Shown piece by piece: positions 7,556 to 15,963 of a stretch of DNA of 64,000 nt. Both the position numbers and the translations under genes were made by a program. Every line of letters starts with the position of its first letter. The first letter of the stretch is position 1. Below the pieces are notes generated by a model. The model was not told the DNA's origin. It made no database searches and saw only the letters and a list, made by a program, of their open reading frames with translations. The stretch is from Orlajensenia stereocauli (GTDB taxonomy: Bacteria; Actinomycetota; Actinomycetes; Actinomycetales; Microbacteriaceae), in the NCBI RefSeq assembly GCF_039548895.1, contig NZ_JBCLVG010000002.1; one strand, given 5' to 3'.

Positions 7556-7876
7556 TCAGTCGCTGCCGGCAGCGGCCTCGGCCGCCTCGCCGTTCTCCAC
7601 GATGTCGCCGTCCTGGAACAGGATGCCCCGAGCCGTCTCCCGCCAGAGCGGCTTCGCGCGCATCAGGAATTCGAGTTCCATGCAGAAGTGCTTGTACTCC
7701 TCGCCGAGCGAGTCGAGCATGATCGCCCGGGCGACGTCGTCCTGTTCGACGGCGATGCGCTGCTCGTACCAGCCGATCGCCTCCGCCTCCTCCGACAGGC
7801 TCGCGCACATGCGGGCGAAGGTCCGGGTGGACTGGGAGAGCTCGCCGGGCGGCTCGTGGTACTGATCGGTCGACAT
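7556..7876 (-). CDS. Encapsulated-ferritin (EncFtn)-like protein, orphan
   Basis: The 106-residue, two-helix protein aligns without gaps to remembered Rhodospirillum rubrum EncFtn over the core. EEAEAIGWYEQR corresponds to the first ferroxidase helix and GEEYKHFCMELEFL to the second. The equivalents of the iron ligands E32, W38, Y39, E62 and H65 are present as E30, W36, Y37, E60 and H63. EncFtn proteins form a decameric ring that oxidises Fe(II) and normally sit inside an encapsulin shell. Here the C-terminus ends in an Ala/Glu-rich tail without the usual encapsulin-targeting SLGIGSL-type peptide, and no shell gene is in the window. The start has GGAGGA upstream. The fold is likely. Its cellular setting is unusual. 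Confidence 0.75.
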   Translation of the reverse strand: MSTDQYHEPPGELSQSTRTFARMCASLSEEAEAIGWYEQRIAVEQDDVARAIMLDSLGEEYKHFCMELEFLMRAKPLWRETARGILFQDGDIVENGEAAEAAAGSD

Positions 7877-7985
7877 CGTTCCTCCTGCTGCTCGCGGACG
7901 GTTCGGTCGTCGGCCACGCTACGCCCGTCGCGCACATCCTGCCCACCGATGGACAGGGGTGAACGGATGCGGTACCGCGGGAACC

Positions 7986-8023
7986 GCGCTTCGGCCGTGG
8001 ACTCCGTCCGTGCCTCGGCGAGC
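7986..8023. repeat. REP-like element, type A, degenerate
   Basis: A copy of the type A element with GTGGACTCCGTCCGTGCC in place of the usual core. It lies just before the 3' end of the molybdopterin oxidoreductase gene. Confidence 0.7.
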
Positions 8024-8031
8024 TGTCGACG

Positions 8032-9666
8032 TCAGGAGACGTTCACACTCACCCTGTGCCAGCCCGTCGCCCCGTCGGGTGCCGGCGGCGCCTGCTTCGA
8101 CGTCTGCGTGTAGCCCGTGGCATCCGTCGCCCGCACCTCGACGGTGTGGGAGCCGACGGATGCATCCCACTCGAAGACCCACTGGCGCCACGTGTCCGCT
8201 GAGGCCGTGTCGGCCAGCCTCGCCTTCTGCCATGCCCCCTCGTCGATGCGCACCTCGACGGCGTCGATGCCCGTGTGCGGCGACCACGCGACGCCGGCGA
8301 CGGCGACGGTGCCGGCCTTCACCGTGCCGCCGCGCGGGGTGTCGATGCGCGACTCGGTCTTGATCGGGCCCTTCTCGGACCAGCCCTTGTCGCTCCAGTA
8401 GCCGAAGTCGTCGGCGAAGGTGGTGACCTTGAGTTCGGTGACCCACTTGGTGGCTGAGACGTAGCCGTAGAGGCCGGGTACGACCATGCGAACCGGGAAG
8501 CCGTGCTCGATGGGCAGCGGTTCGCCGTTCATGCCGACGGCGAGCAGGGCCTCGGTGTCGGCATCCTGCAGCACGTCGAGCGGGGTGCCAGCGGTCCAGC
8601 CGTCGGCACTGCGCGACAGCACCATGTCGGCCCCGCCCTTCGGCTTGGCCAGGGCGAGGAGTTCACGGATGGGGTAGCCCAGCCACAGGGCGTTGCCGAT
8701 GAGGCCGCCTCCGACCTCGTTCGAGACGCAGCTGAGGGTGGCGAGGTGCTCGGTGAGAGGAAGCGCGAGAAGCTGATCCCAGGTGATCTCGGTCTCGTTC
8801 TCGACCATGCCGACGATGCGCAGCCGCCACGACGACGGGTCGACCGACGGAACCTGCAGTGCCGTGTCGATGCGGTAGAACTCGGCGTTCGGAGTGACAT
8901 AGCTGCTCAGGTCGGGGATGTCGAGCTCGGCTCCCGTCGGGATGGCAGGAGCCGGGGTCGCTGGCGCGGGAAGCTTCAGAGCCGTGCGCACAGTGGAGAC
9001 GGCGGTCGACCCGGCGTTGGCCATGCGGGCGCCGAAGCCCACGATGGCAGCGCCGACGGCGGCCACCGACGCGTAGACGACGAAGGATCGTCGGTCGAGG
9101 GCGGCCGTGCCCGGGACAGCCGCCGAGACCGGGCGCGTGCGATCACGCCAGCGGTGCAGGCGGGTCGTGAGCGCACGGAGCACGACGACGCCCGCGACCA
9201 TGCCGACCACGGTCGAGAGGGCCAGGATCCCGCTGCCCTCCGGGCGCGTCACGACGGCGAGGGCCGCGACGCCGGCGACGACGATGAGCGTGACCATGCC
9301 CCACGGAGGCCAGCTGTACTCGAGCACCCCGGCGACGGCGGCGAGCACGAGGATGAGCAGGGCGAGGCTGAGCAGCAGCACGGCCTTGTCTGCTGTGCCG
9401 AAGAGGTCGATGACCACCGTCTTGAACCAGCCGGGAACGAGGTCGATGACCCAGGCGCCCACGGCGAAGATGGGACTGCTCGCCGCTCCGACGAAGACGG
9501 CGACGAGTTCGGCGACGCCGAGGGTGACGCCGGCCGCGATCACGCCGACGAGGGCGGAGAGCCAGAAGGTGCGACGGGCCGACGGGCCCGACGGTGTCGC
9601 CCCCGCCGCGCGGTTGCCGGAGCCGGGCGCGCGGGCATCCGTCACGGGATCAGCGGCTGTCGACAC
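8032..9666 (-). CDS. Membrane-anchored molybdopterin-dependent oxidoreductase (sulfite oxidase fold)
   Basis: The 544-residue protein has five or six N-terminal transmembrane helices (within residues 33-213). A periplasmic oxidoreductase molybdopterin-binding domain follows (about 240-420), with the molybdenum-ligating cysteine C313 in LSCVSNEVGG and the downstream GFPVRMVVPGLYGY segment. The C-terminal Mo-co dimerisation-like domain (about 430-544) contains AGVAWSPHTGIDAVEVRIDEG. Enzymes of this architecture resemble YedY/MsrP and sulfite oxidases. The physiological substrate is unknown and no heme partner is adjacent. The start is GTG, with a TACGCT -10 box six bases upstream, which indicates a leaderless transcript. 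Confidence 0.85.
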   Translation of the reverse strand: MSTAADPVTDARAPGSGNRAAGATPSGPSARRTFWLSALVGVIAAGVTLGVAELVAVFVGAASSPIFAVGAWVIDLVPGWFKTVVIDLFGTADKAVLLLSLALLILVLAAVAGVLEYSWPPWGMVTLIVVAGVAALAVVTRPEGSGILALSTVVGMVAGVVVLRALTTRLHRWRDRTRPVSAAVPGTAALDRRSFVVYASVAAVGAAIVGFGARMANAGSTAVSTVRTALKLPAPATPAPAIPTGAELDIPDLSSYVTPNAEFYRIDTALQVPSVDPSSWRLRIVGMVENETEITWDQLLALPLTEHLATLSCVSNEVGGGLIGNALWLGYPIRELLALAKPKGGADMVLSRSADGWTAGTPLDVLQDADTEALLAVGMNGEPLPIEHGFPVRMVVPGLYGYVSATKWVTELKVTTFADDFGYWSDKGWSEKGPIKTESRIDTPRGGTVKAGTVAVAGVAWSPHTGIDAVEVRIDEGAWQKARLADTASADTWRQWVFEWDASVGSHTVEVRATDATGYTQTSKQAPPAPDGATGWHRVSVNVS

Positions 9667-9672
9667 GCGTCA

Positions 9673-9678
9673 AGCGTA
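9673..9678 (-). promoter_or_regulatory. Leaderless promoter -10 box (molybdopterin oxidoreductase)
   Basis: TACGCT on the minus strand ends six bases before the GTG start, placing the transcript 5' end at the start codon. No Shine-Dalgarno sequence is present. Confidence 0.65.
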
Positions 9679-9741
9679 AGTCCGCCGCCCGAGCACAGCG
9701 GTGTTTCAGGGAGGATGAGCAGCGAAACCTCAGGTGGTCGA

Positions 9742-10083
9742 TCAGTTCGGACCGAGCACCGACGGTCCGGGGGCGCCGGCCGATGCGCCTTTGAGCTCGA
9801 CGAAGATGGTGTGCGTCTGGGTCTCGCCGATGTTCGTGCCCGAGTGCCGCTGGGCCGGCAGCCAGGTCGCGACGCCGGCGGGCAGGGCCACCTCCCGCTC
9901 GGCATCCCCCGACTGCAGCAGGCGGCGGAAGGCTGTCAGCGTGATCATGACGCTGTTCGGATGCTCGTGCGGCCTCGAGGCGTCACCTGGGGCATCGAGG
10001 TACTCGAGCACGCGCACGAACTCGTTCTCGAACAGGATGCTGTAGTGATCGGGATTCGTCACGACCGGGTCATCGGCGACCAT
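9742..10083 (-). CDS. Cupin-fold protein
   Basis: The 113-residue single-domain cupin has DASRPHEHPNSVMI, which supplies the HxH pair and acidic residue of cupin motif 1. Motif 2 lies around VATWLPAQRHSGTNIGET, with the last His ligand. The TIFVELKG strand closes the barrel. Such small cupins bind a metal and act as isomerases, dioxygenases or sensors, and nothing here selects one. TAGGCT six bases before the ATG indicates a leaderless transcript. The gene is divergent from the FBP-domain gene. Confidence 0.75.
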   Translation of the reverse strand: MVADDPVVTNPDHYSILFENEFVRVLEYLDAPGDASRPHEHPNSVMITLTAFRRLLQSGDAEREVALPAGVATWLPAQRHSGTNIGETQTHTIFVELKGASAGAPGPSVLGPN

Positions 10084-10089
10084 GCGGTG

Positions 10090-10095
10090 AGCCTA
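10090..10095 (-). promoter_or_regulatory. Leaderless promoter -10 box (cupin gene)
   Basis: TAGGCT on the minus strand lies six bases upstream of the ATG, and there is no ribosome binding site between them. Confidence 0.65.
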
Positions 10096-10192
10096 CGCCG
10101 GTAGCACGGTTCGCACCATGTGCGGCCCGAGATCGCGCGCGAGGCTCTGCCTAGACTGGATGGGAACGAACGAACACTCCCGGGGGAGGCCC

Positions 10193-10684
10193 ATGCGCCC
10201 GCTGACGGACGACGAGATCCGCGCTTCACTGGTGAACGGATCGGTCGACGAGGTCGAGACGTTGAGTCTCCCCATCGACTACATGCTCATCGAATGGGAT
10301 CACATCGACTTCCTGGGCTGGCGCGATCCGAAGGCACCGCGCCGGGGCTACATCGTGGTGGAGCAGGACGGCGAGCCCGTTGGCGTGGTGCTGCGGGCGT
10401 CGGAGTCGTCGATGTCGCACCAGCGGCCCGCGTACTGCAACCTGTGCCACACCCTGCAACCGGCCGACCAGGTGTCGATGTTCACGGCTCGGCGGTCGGG
10501 AGAGGCGGGGGAGCGCGGCGACTCAGTGGGCACCTACATCTGCGCCGACCTCTCGTGCACCGAGAACGTGCGGTTGGGAGCACCGCTGACACCCCACGAG
10601 GTGGTTCCGGCAGGGCATCCGGAGGCGCGCATCTCGGGCCTGGTCGAGCGCACCAACGGCTTCATCGGACGGGTGCTGGGTTAG
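10193..10684 (+). CDS. FBP-domain zinc-finger protein (FusB/EF-G-binding family)
   Basis: The 163-residue protein has a helical N-terminal half and a treble-clef zinc finger formed by YCNLC (C82, C85) and CADLSC (C117, C122). This four-cysteine pattern is that of the FBP C-terminal domain, shared with FusB, which binds elongation factor G and rescues ribosomes stalled by fusidic acid. Actinobacterial homologues are uncharacterised. The start ATG has GGGGGAGG upstream, and a TAGACT -10 box at 10152-10157 gives a conventional leader of about 30 bases. Longer frames upstream cross that promoter and are rejected. Confidence 0.8.
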   Translation: MRPLTDDEIRASLVNGSVDEVETLSLPIDYMLIEWDHIDFLGWRDPKAPRRGYIVVEQDGEPVGVVLRASESSMSHQRPAYCNLCHTLQPADQVSMFTARRSGEAGERGDSVGTYICADLSCTENVRLGAPLTPHEVVPAGHPEARISGLVERTNGFIGRVLG

Positions 10685-10735
10685 GTCGCGCGTCGCGTCG
10701 CGTCGCGTCGAATCGCTCTACGCTTCGCTGCAGTT

Positions 10736-10775
10736 CCTCGGTCGCGCGGTCGTTGTTTCGACAGCGCGACCGAGG
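10736..10775 (+). terminator. Hairpin between convergent genes
   Basis: A perfect 12-bp stem (10736-10747 with 10764-10775) closes a 16-base loop. It follows the FBP gene and precedes the lacI 3' end, and could act on both strands. No T tract is seen. Upstream, at 10687-10710, the pentamer GCGTC repeats about four times. Confidence 0.55.
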
Positions 10776-10804
10776 ATCGACAGCGCGGAGCGAGTGGAGG
10801 AGGC

Positions 10805-11827
10805 CTACGCCGAGTCGCGCCAGACGATCGGGGTCTCGAGCAGGATGCCGCCGACGGGCTGGTCCTCACCACGCAGCTGCGAGAGCACGCTCTCGGCGAC
10901 GGCGCGGCCGAGGCCCTCGGCCGGCTGGTGAACGGTGGAGAGAGCGGGCTGGGCACGCACGGCCCAGGCGCTGTCGTCGAATCCGACAACGCCCACGTCG
11001 CCGGGCACGCTTCGACCGGCCTCGCGCAGGGCGTCGAGCACGCCGGCGGCGACGGCGTCCGACGCGGCGAAGATCCCGTCGACGTCGGGGGCGCGCTCGA
11101 GCAGGGCGTGCATTCCCGCCCGGCCGGCGGCGTAGGAGTACAGCGGAACCCGCTCGACGAGCGTCGGGTCGAAGCGCGAGCCGAGGGCATCGGTGAAGCC
11201 GGCGAGGCGGTCGGCGCCCGAGTCGCGGTCGAGGGCCGCTGCGATCATCCCGACGCGAGTGCGGCCCGTGCCGAGCAGCCGCTCGGTGATGGTGCGGGCC
11301 GAGCCGCGGTTGTCGATGCCGACGAAGGGCGCCCGGGCGAGGTCGGGCGGATGCCCCACGAAGGCCGCCGGGATCTCTAGGCGCTCGACCACCCGGGTGA
11401 TCGGGTCGTTCTGGCGGGCGGAGACGATGATCACTCCGTCGACGAAGCCGCCGCTGAGGTAGCGCGCGACCCGATCGGTGTCGCGCTCGGAGTCGACGAT
11501 GAGGCAGGCCATCTGGTAGTCGGCATCCGACAGCGCGGTGTTCGCCCCCAGCAGGATCTCGCCGATGTTCGGGTCCTCGAGGAACAGCGAGTGCGGCTCG
11601 TGCACGATGAAGCCGATGGCCTGCGTGCGCTGCATCACCAGGTTGCGCGCCGCGTTGTTCGGCACGTAGCCGACTTTGACGATGGCCGCCTCGATGGCGA
11701 CGCGCGCCTCGTCCGAGACGTAGCGCTCACCGTTGACCACCCGGCTCACAGTGCCGCGCGACACCCCGGCCTCGACGGCGACATCGTGCACCGTGGCGCG
11801 CTTACGGCGGAGGGGCGGAGTGGACAC
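10805..11827 (-). CDS. LacI-family repressor of the galactoside operon
   Basis: The 340-residue regulator has a LacI HTH (TVHDVAVEAGVSRGTVSRVV, hinge VGYVPNNAAR) and a sugar-binding domain containing GIDNRGSARTI and GVVGFDDSAWA. It is divergent from the GH42/ABC/GH36 genes, and two identical palindromes lie in the shared intergenic region. It therefore most likely represses them until a galactoside-derived inducer binds. GTG at 11827 is selected because TACAGT ends seven bases upstream, the leaderless arrangement. A very long antisense frame extending through the galactosidase gene is an artefact. Confidence 0.9.
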   Translation of the reverse strand: MSTPPLRRKRATVHDVAVEAGVSRGTVSRVVNGERYVSDEARVAIEAAIVKVGYVPNNAARNLVMQRTQAIGFIVHEPHSLFLEDPNIGEILLGANTALSDADYQMACLIVDSERDTDRVARYLSGGFVDGVIIVSARQNDPITRVVERLEIPAAFVGHPPDLARAPFVGIDNRGSARTITERLLGTGRTRVGMIAAALDRDSGADRLAGFTDALGSRFDPTLVERVPLYSYAAGRAGMHALLERAPDVDGIFAASDAVAAGVLDALREAGRSVPGDVGVVGFDDSAWAVRAQPALSTVHQPAEGLGRAVAESVLSQLRGEDQPVGGILLETPIVWRDSA

Positions 11828-11834
11828 GAGACCC

Positions 11835-11840
11835 ACTGTA
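11835..11840 (-). promoter_or_regulatory. Leaderless promoter -10 box (lacI of galactoside locus)
   Basis: TACAGT on the minus strand is followed by seven bases and the GTG start codon. Confidence 0.6.
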
Positions 11841-11889
11841 TTGGGTGCCGTGCGGGGTGCCCCGGCGGGCGCCCCGCGCGGCATCCGTA

Positions 11890-11919
11890 TTGACATCCGC
11901 AGAATCGTGTGGATAGTCT
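11890..11919 (+). promoter_or_regulatory. Promoter of the galactoside operon
   Basis: A consensus TTGACA -35 and a TAGTCT -10 are 18 bases apart. The first operator begins at the -10 box, so repressor and RNA polymerase compete. Confidence 0.75.
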
Positions 11920-11933
11920 GTGCACGTTCACAG
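11918..11933. promoter_or_regulatory. LacI operator, copy 1
   Basis: CTGTGCACGTTCACAG is a near-perfect palindrome (TGTGnACGTnCACA) overlapping the -10 box. Confidence 0.85.
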
Positions 11934-11963
11934 AAAATACTCGGCGATGATCGTCTCGCCCAC

Positions 11964-11979
11964 CTGTGCACGTTCACAG
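11964..11979. promoter_or_regulatory. LacI operator, copy 2
   Basis: The same 16 bases as copy 1, 46 bp downstream in the leader of the GH42 gene. Two identical palindromes in one intergenic region strongly mark a repressor target. Confidence 0.85.
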
Positions 11980-12004
11980 AAGCAAAGACGCTGAGAGGGA
12001 GTCG

Positions 12005-14047
12005 ATGTCGCGAGCAGCGCACGAGAAGCCACGGGTCTCCGCCCGGGACTTCGCTCACGACGGGATCGCATTCGGTTGCGACTACAACCCCGAGCAGTGG
12101 GACCCGGCCATCTGGACCGAAGACGTCGAGCTGATGCGCACCGCAGGCGTCGACCTCGTGGCCATCAACATCTTCGGCTGGTCGCAGATCAATCCGGGCC
12201 TGGGCGTCTTCGACTTCAGTGCCCTCGACACCGTGATCGAGCTGCTGCACGCCGGCGGCATCCGGATCAATCTCGGCACGGCCACCTCGTCGCCGCCCCC
12301 GTGGCTCACCACCCTCCACCCCGAGATCCTCCCGGTGGCGGATGACGGCACCACCCGATTCCCCGGCGGTCGCCAGGCCTGGTGCCCGAGCTCGCCGGTG
12401 TTCCGTCGCTACGCGCTCGCACTCGTCGAGCGGGTCGCAGAGCGGTACGGCGCCCACCCGGCGGTCGAGCTCTGGCACGTCTCGAACGAGCTGGGCTGCC
12501 ACAACGCGCTCTGCTACTGCGCCGAGAGCACGACGGCGTTCCGCCGCTGGCTCGAGAACCGCTACGGCTCGATCGACGAGCTCAACCGGGCGTGGGGCAC
12601 CAGCTTCTGGAGCCAGCGCTACAGCGCCTGGGACGAGATCCTGCCGCCGCTGCAGACCCTCTCGAGCCGCAACCCCGGCCAGATGCTGGACTTCCACCGC
12701 TTCAGCTCCGACGAGCTGCTCGACTACTACCGCTCCGAGGCCGCCGTCATCCGGCGCTACAGCGAGGTGGCCATCACGACGAACTTCATGGTGACCAGTC
12801 ACATCCGCAACCTCGACTACTGGAGCTGGGCTCCCCAGGTCGACATCGTCGCGAACGACCACTACCTCGACCACCGCCTCGAGGAGCCGACGGCCGAGCT
12901 GGCGTTCGCCGCCGACTTCACCCGCGGCCTGGCCGGCGGTGCCCCGTGGCTGCTGATGGAGACTGCCACCAGCGCCGTCAACTGGCAGCCGCACAACATC
13001 GCCAAGACGCCGGGGGAGCTCACCCGCAACGCCCTCGCCCACGTGGCCCGCGGCGCCGACGGCATCTGCTTCTTCCAGTGGCGGGCGTCGGCGCAGGGCT
13101 CGGAGAAGTTCCACTCCGCGCTCGTTCCCCACGCCGGCACCGACTCCGCCGTGTGGCGCGAGGTCGTCGAGCTCGGCGGTCTCATCGATCGCCTGGGCGA
13201 GGTCGCCGGCAGTCGTGTCGTGGCCGAGGTCGCCGTGGTCTTCAGCTGGGACGCCTGGTGGGCCGGCGACGGCGAGAACCGCCCGAGCCACTCCGTCGCC
13301 TACCTCGACCAGGTGCACGCCGCATACAACGCCCTGCACGACCTCGGCATCACCGTCGACATCGTTCCGCCGGATGCCGACCTCAGCGCCTACAAGCTGG
13401 TCGTGCTGCCGGGTCTGCACCTGGTGACGGATGCCGATGCCGCCGGCATCGAGTCCTATGTCGCGGGCGGCGGCCACGTGCTCATCACCTTCTACAGCGG
13501 CATCGTCGACGAGGACGACAGGGTGCGCCTCGGCGGCTACCCGGGCGCCTTCCGCGAGCTGCTGGGCATCCGTGTCGAGGAGTTCGCCCCTCTGCTGCCC
13601 GGGCAGTCGGTCGGCCTGACCTCCGGTGCCAGCGCGCGCCTCTGGACCGAGCGGCTGCGAGCGACATCCGCCGAGGTGCTCGACACCTTCGCCGACGGAC
13701 CCGCCGCGGGCATCCCGGCCGTCACCCGCAACGCCCACGGCGCAGGCTCCGCCTGGTACGTGGCCACCATGCTCGAGGCGGGCGCCTACAGGAACCTGCT
13801 CGCCGATGTCGCCCGGAATGCCGGAGTCGCCCGCCACGCGGGCGGCGAGGACGTCGACATCGTGCGTCGCGTCGGCGACGCGGGTTCCCACCTCTTCGTC
13901 ATCAACCACACCCCAGACGACCTGGAGTTCCAGGCGACGGGCGAGGAGCTCGTGACCGGCGCATCCGTCACCGGAACCCTGCTGGTTCCCGGCGGCAGCG
14001 TGCGCATCGTGCGCGAGAGCAACACCACCCAGGAGGGCACAGCATGA
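12005..14047 (+). CDS. GH42 beta-galactosidase
   Basis: The 680-residue enzyme is a glycoside hydrolase family 42 beta-galactosidase, which releases galactose from lactose or beta-galacto-oligosaccharides in the cytosol. The catalytic acid/base is E162 in WHVSNELG and the nucleophile E319 in LLMETATS. C127 and the cluster C165, C170, C172 match the zinc-binding cysteines of the family. The barrel (about 20-390) is followed by a glutamine-amidotransferase-like trimerisation domain (about 395-600) and a small beta domain. Length is typical. The ATG has GGGAG upstream. It overlaps the first permease gene at ATGA, so imported sugar would be hydrolysed inside the cell. Confidence 0.93.
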   Translation: MSRAAHEKPRVSARDFAHDGIAFGCDYNPEQWDPAIWTEDVELMRTAGVDLVAINIFGWSQINPGLGVFDFSALDTVIELLHAGGIRINLGTATSSPPPWLTTLHPEILPVADDGTTRFPGGRQAWCPSSPVFRRYALALVERVAERYGAHPAVELWHVSNELGCHNALCYCAESTTAFRRWLENRYGSIDELNRAWGTSFWSQRYSAWDEILPPLQTLSSRNPGQMLDFHRFSSDELLDYYRSEAAVIRRYSEVAITTNFMVTSHIRNLDYWSWAPQVDIVANDHYLDHRLEEPTAELAFAADFTRGLAGGAPWLLMETATSAVNWQPHNIAKTPGELTRNALAHVARGADGICFFQWRASAQGSEKFHSALVPHAGTDSAVWREVVELGGLIDRLGEVAGSRVVAEVAVVFSWDAWWAGDGENRPSHSVAYLDQVHAAYNALHDLGITVDIVPPDADLSAYKLVVLPGLHLVTDADAAGIESYVAGGGHVLITFYSGIVDEDDRVRLGGYPGAFRELLGIRVEEFAPLLPGQSVGLTSGASARLWTERLRATSAEVLDTFADGPAAGIPAVTRNAHGAGSAWYVATMLEAGAYRNLLADVARNAGVARHAGGEDVDIVRRVGDAGSHLFVINHTPDDLEFQATGEELVTGASVTGTLLVPGGSVRIVRESNTTQEGTA

Positions 14048-14952
14048 CAACGACGTCGACCGTGGCGGCGGTTCCCCGCCGACGGCGCGTGGTGCAGCAC
14101 AAGCGCGCCATCGCATTCTTCATCCTGCCGTTCGGCGTGCTGTTCACGCTGTTCTACCTGATCCCCATCGGCTACGCGATCTACCAGTCGATGCTCGTGG
14201 TGGAGCGCGACGGCACCTTCGGCGAGGCGCAGGAGGTGTTCGGCTGGTTCCAGCAGTACGTGCTGGTGTTCCAGAACGGACCGTTCTGGCGCTCGGTCGG
14301 ACGCGTGCTGCTGTTCGGCGTCGTGCAGGTGCCGGTGATGCTCGGCCTCGCGCTGCTCTTCGCGCTGCTGCTCGACTCGCCTCTGGTTCGCGGCAAGAAG
14401 TTCTTCAGGCTGGCCTTCTTCGTGCCCTACGCCGTTCCCGGCGTCATCGCGGCCATCATGTGGGGCTTCCTGTTCTCGCCCAACCTCTCGCCGTTCACCG
14501 CGGTGACCCAGAACATCGACTTCCTCGGCGCAGACCTCGTTCTCTGGTCGATCGCGAACGTGGTCACCTGGGTGTTCGTGGGCTACAACATGCTCATCAT
14601 CTACTCGTCGCTGCTGGCGATCCCCACCGAGATCTACGAGGCGGCCAGGCTCGACGGCGCCGGTCAGGCCCGCATCGCGTGGTCCATCAAGATCCCGCTG
14701 GTGCGCCCGGCCATCGTGCTCACCGCGATCTTCTCGATCATCGGCACGCTGCAGTTGCTCGCCGAACCCCAGGTGTTCCGGTCGTTCAGCTCGGCTGTCA
14801 CGAACACCTTCACCCCCAACATGACCGTCTACGCCACAGCATCAGTGCCCAATGCCTCTCTCGCCGCCGCCTTCTCGGTGGTGCTGGCCCTGGCCACGTT
14901 CATCCTGTCGTTCACGTTCCTCAAGTTCACCCAGCGGAAGGAAGCCGAATGA
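14044..14952 (+). CDS. CUT1 sugar ABC transporter permease, MalF/UgpA type
   Basis: A 302-residue permease with six predicted helices and an N-terminal cytoplasmic stretch. The binding-protein-dependent permease EAA motif is present as EIYEAARLDGAGQARIAWSIKIP, which contacts the ATPase. The first periplasmic loop is short, as in MalF-like proteins outside enterobacteria. It overlaps both neighbours by four bases (ATGA). With the next gene it forms the heterodimeric channel for a galactoside. Confidence 0.9.
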   Translation: MTTTSTVAAVPRRRRVVQHKRAIAFFILPFGVLFTLFYLIPIGYAIYQSMLVVERDGTFGEAQEVFGWFQQYVLVFQNGPFWRSVGRVLLFGVVQVPVMLGLALLFALLLDSPLVRGKKFFRLAFFVPYAVPGVIAAIMWGFLFSPNLSPFTAVTQNIDFLGADLVLWSIANVVTWVFVGYNMLIIYSSLLAIPTEIYEAARLDGAGQARIAWSIKIPLVRPAIVLTAIFSIIGTLQLLAEPQVFRSFSSAVTNTFTPNMTVYATASVPNASLAAAFSVVLALATFILSFTFLKFTQRKEAE

Positions 14953-15878
14953 GTTCCACGACGCTGGACCAGAACACGAAGAAGCCGCGGTCGCTGAAGC
15001 CGTCGAAGGCCTCCGACCCGTCGGCCTCGGCCGGATCGCTCAAGGAGAGCCTGCTCTCCCGTACCGGCGCGATGCTCATCATGGGCATCTTCACGCTCTA
15101 CTTCCTCATCCCCATCTGGTGGCTGTTCGTCGCCTCGAGCAAGAGCCAGGGCCAGCTCCTCACCACGAACGGGCTCTGGTTCGCCGACTTCAACCTCTTC
15201 CAGAACATCGCCGACCTGTTCGCCTATCGAGACGGCGTCTTCCTCAGGTGGATGGGCAACAGCGTGCTCTACGCGGGCCTCGGCGGGCTGGTGGCGACGG
15301 TCATCGCCGGCATGTGCGGCTACGCGCTGGCCAAGTACCGCTTCCCCGGGCGCGAGGTCATCTTCAACGTCGTGCTCGGCGGCGTGCTGGTGCCGGCGAC
15401 GGCCCTCGCGCTTCCGCTGTTCCTGCTGTTCAGCCAGGCCCAGCTCACCAACACCTTCTGGGCCGTCTTCCTGCCCAGCATCGTGAGCCCGTTCGGGGTC
15501 TACCTCACCCGCATCTTCGCCGCGCAGTCGGTTCCGGATGAGCTCATCGAGGCCAGCCGCATCGACGGCGCCGGTGAGATCCGCACCTTCTTCACGGTGT
15601 CGATCCGGCTCATGGCTCCGGCACTCGTGACGGTGTTCCTCTTCCAGTTCGTGGCGATCTGGAACAACTTCTTCCTGCCGCTCATCATGCTGCGCAGCGA
15701 GGAACTGTTCCCGGTCACGTTCGGCCTCTACGCCTGGAACACCCAGCTCAACCAGGTGCCGGAACTGCGCCCGTACGTGCTCATCGGCGCCCTGCTCTCG
15801 ATCATCCCCCTGATCGTCACCTTCCTCCTTCTCCAGCGATTCTGGCGCTCCGGCCTCGGAACCGGATCGCTGAAGTAG
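14949..15878 (+). CDS. CUT1 sugar ABC transporter permease, MalG/UgpE type
   Basis: The 309-residue protein has a Lys/Ser-rich cytoplasmic N-terminus of about 40 residues and six helices. The EAA loop appears as ELIEASRIDGAGEIRTFFTVSI. The C-terminus (LLQRFWRSGLGTGSLK) is the usual MalG-type end. It overlaps the preceding permease at ATGA and is followed, after 85 bases containing a small GC-rich hairpin near 15893-15912, by the binding-protein gene. Confidence 0.9.
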   Translation: MSSTTLDQNTKKPRSLKPSKASDPSASAGSLKESLLSRTGAMLIMGIFTLYFLIPIWWLFVASSKSQGQLLTTNGLWFADFNLFQNIADLFAYRDGVFLRWMGNSVLYAGLGGLVATVIAGMCGYALAKYRFPGREVIFNVVLGGVLVPATALALPLFLLFSQAQLTNTFWAVFLPSIVSPFGVYLTRIFAAQSVPDELIEASRIDGAGEIRTFFTVSIRLMAPALVTVFLFQFVAIWNNFFLPLIMLRSEELFPVTFGLYAWNTQLNQVPELRPYVLIGALLSIIPLIVTFLLLQRFWRSGLGTGSLK

Positions 15879-15963
15879 GACCCCTCCGCGAAGGCCGCGA
15901 CATCGCGTGGCCGAGCGGATGCCCCACCAAGTAATCACCCCATCACTAGACAAGAGGATCACC

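Noticed and set aside
10805..14116. Open frame of 1103 codons on the minus strand across lacI and the GH42 gene
   Set aside because: Only the lacI part shows a protein family. The rest is antisense to a clear GH42 gene and low-complexity, an artefact of high-GC codon usage.
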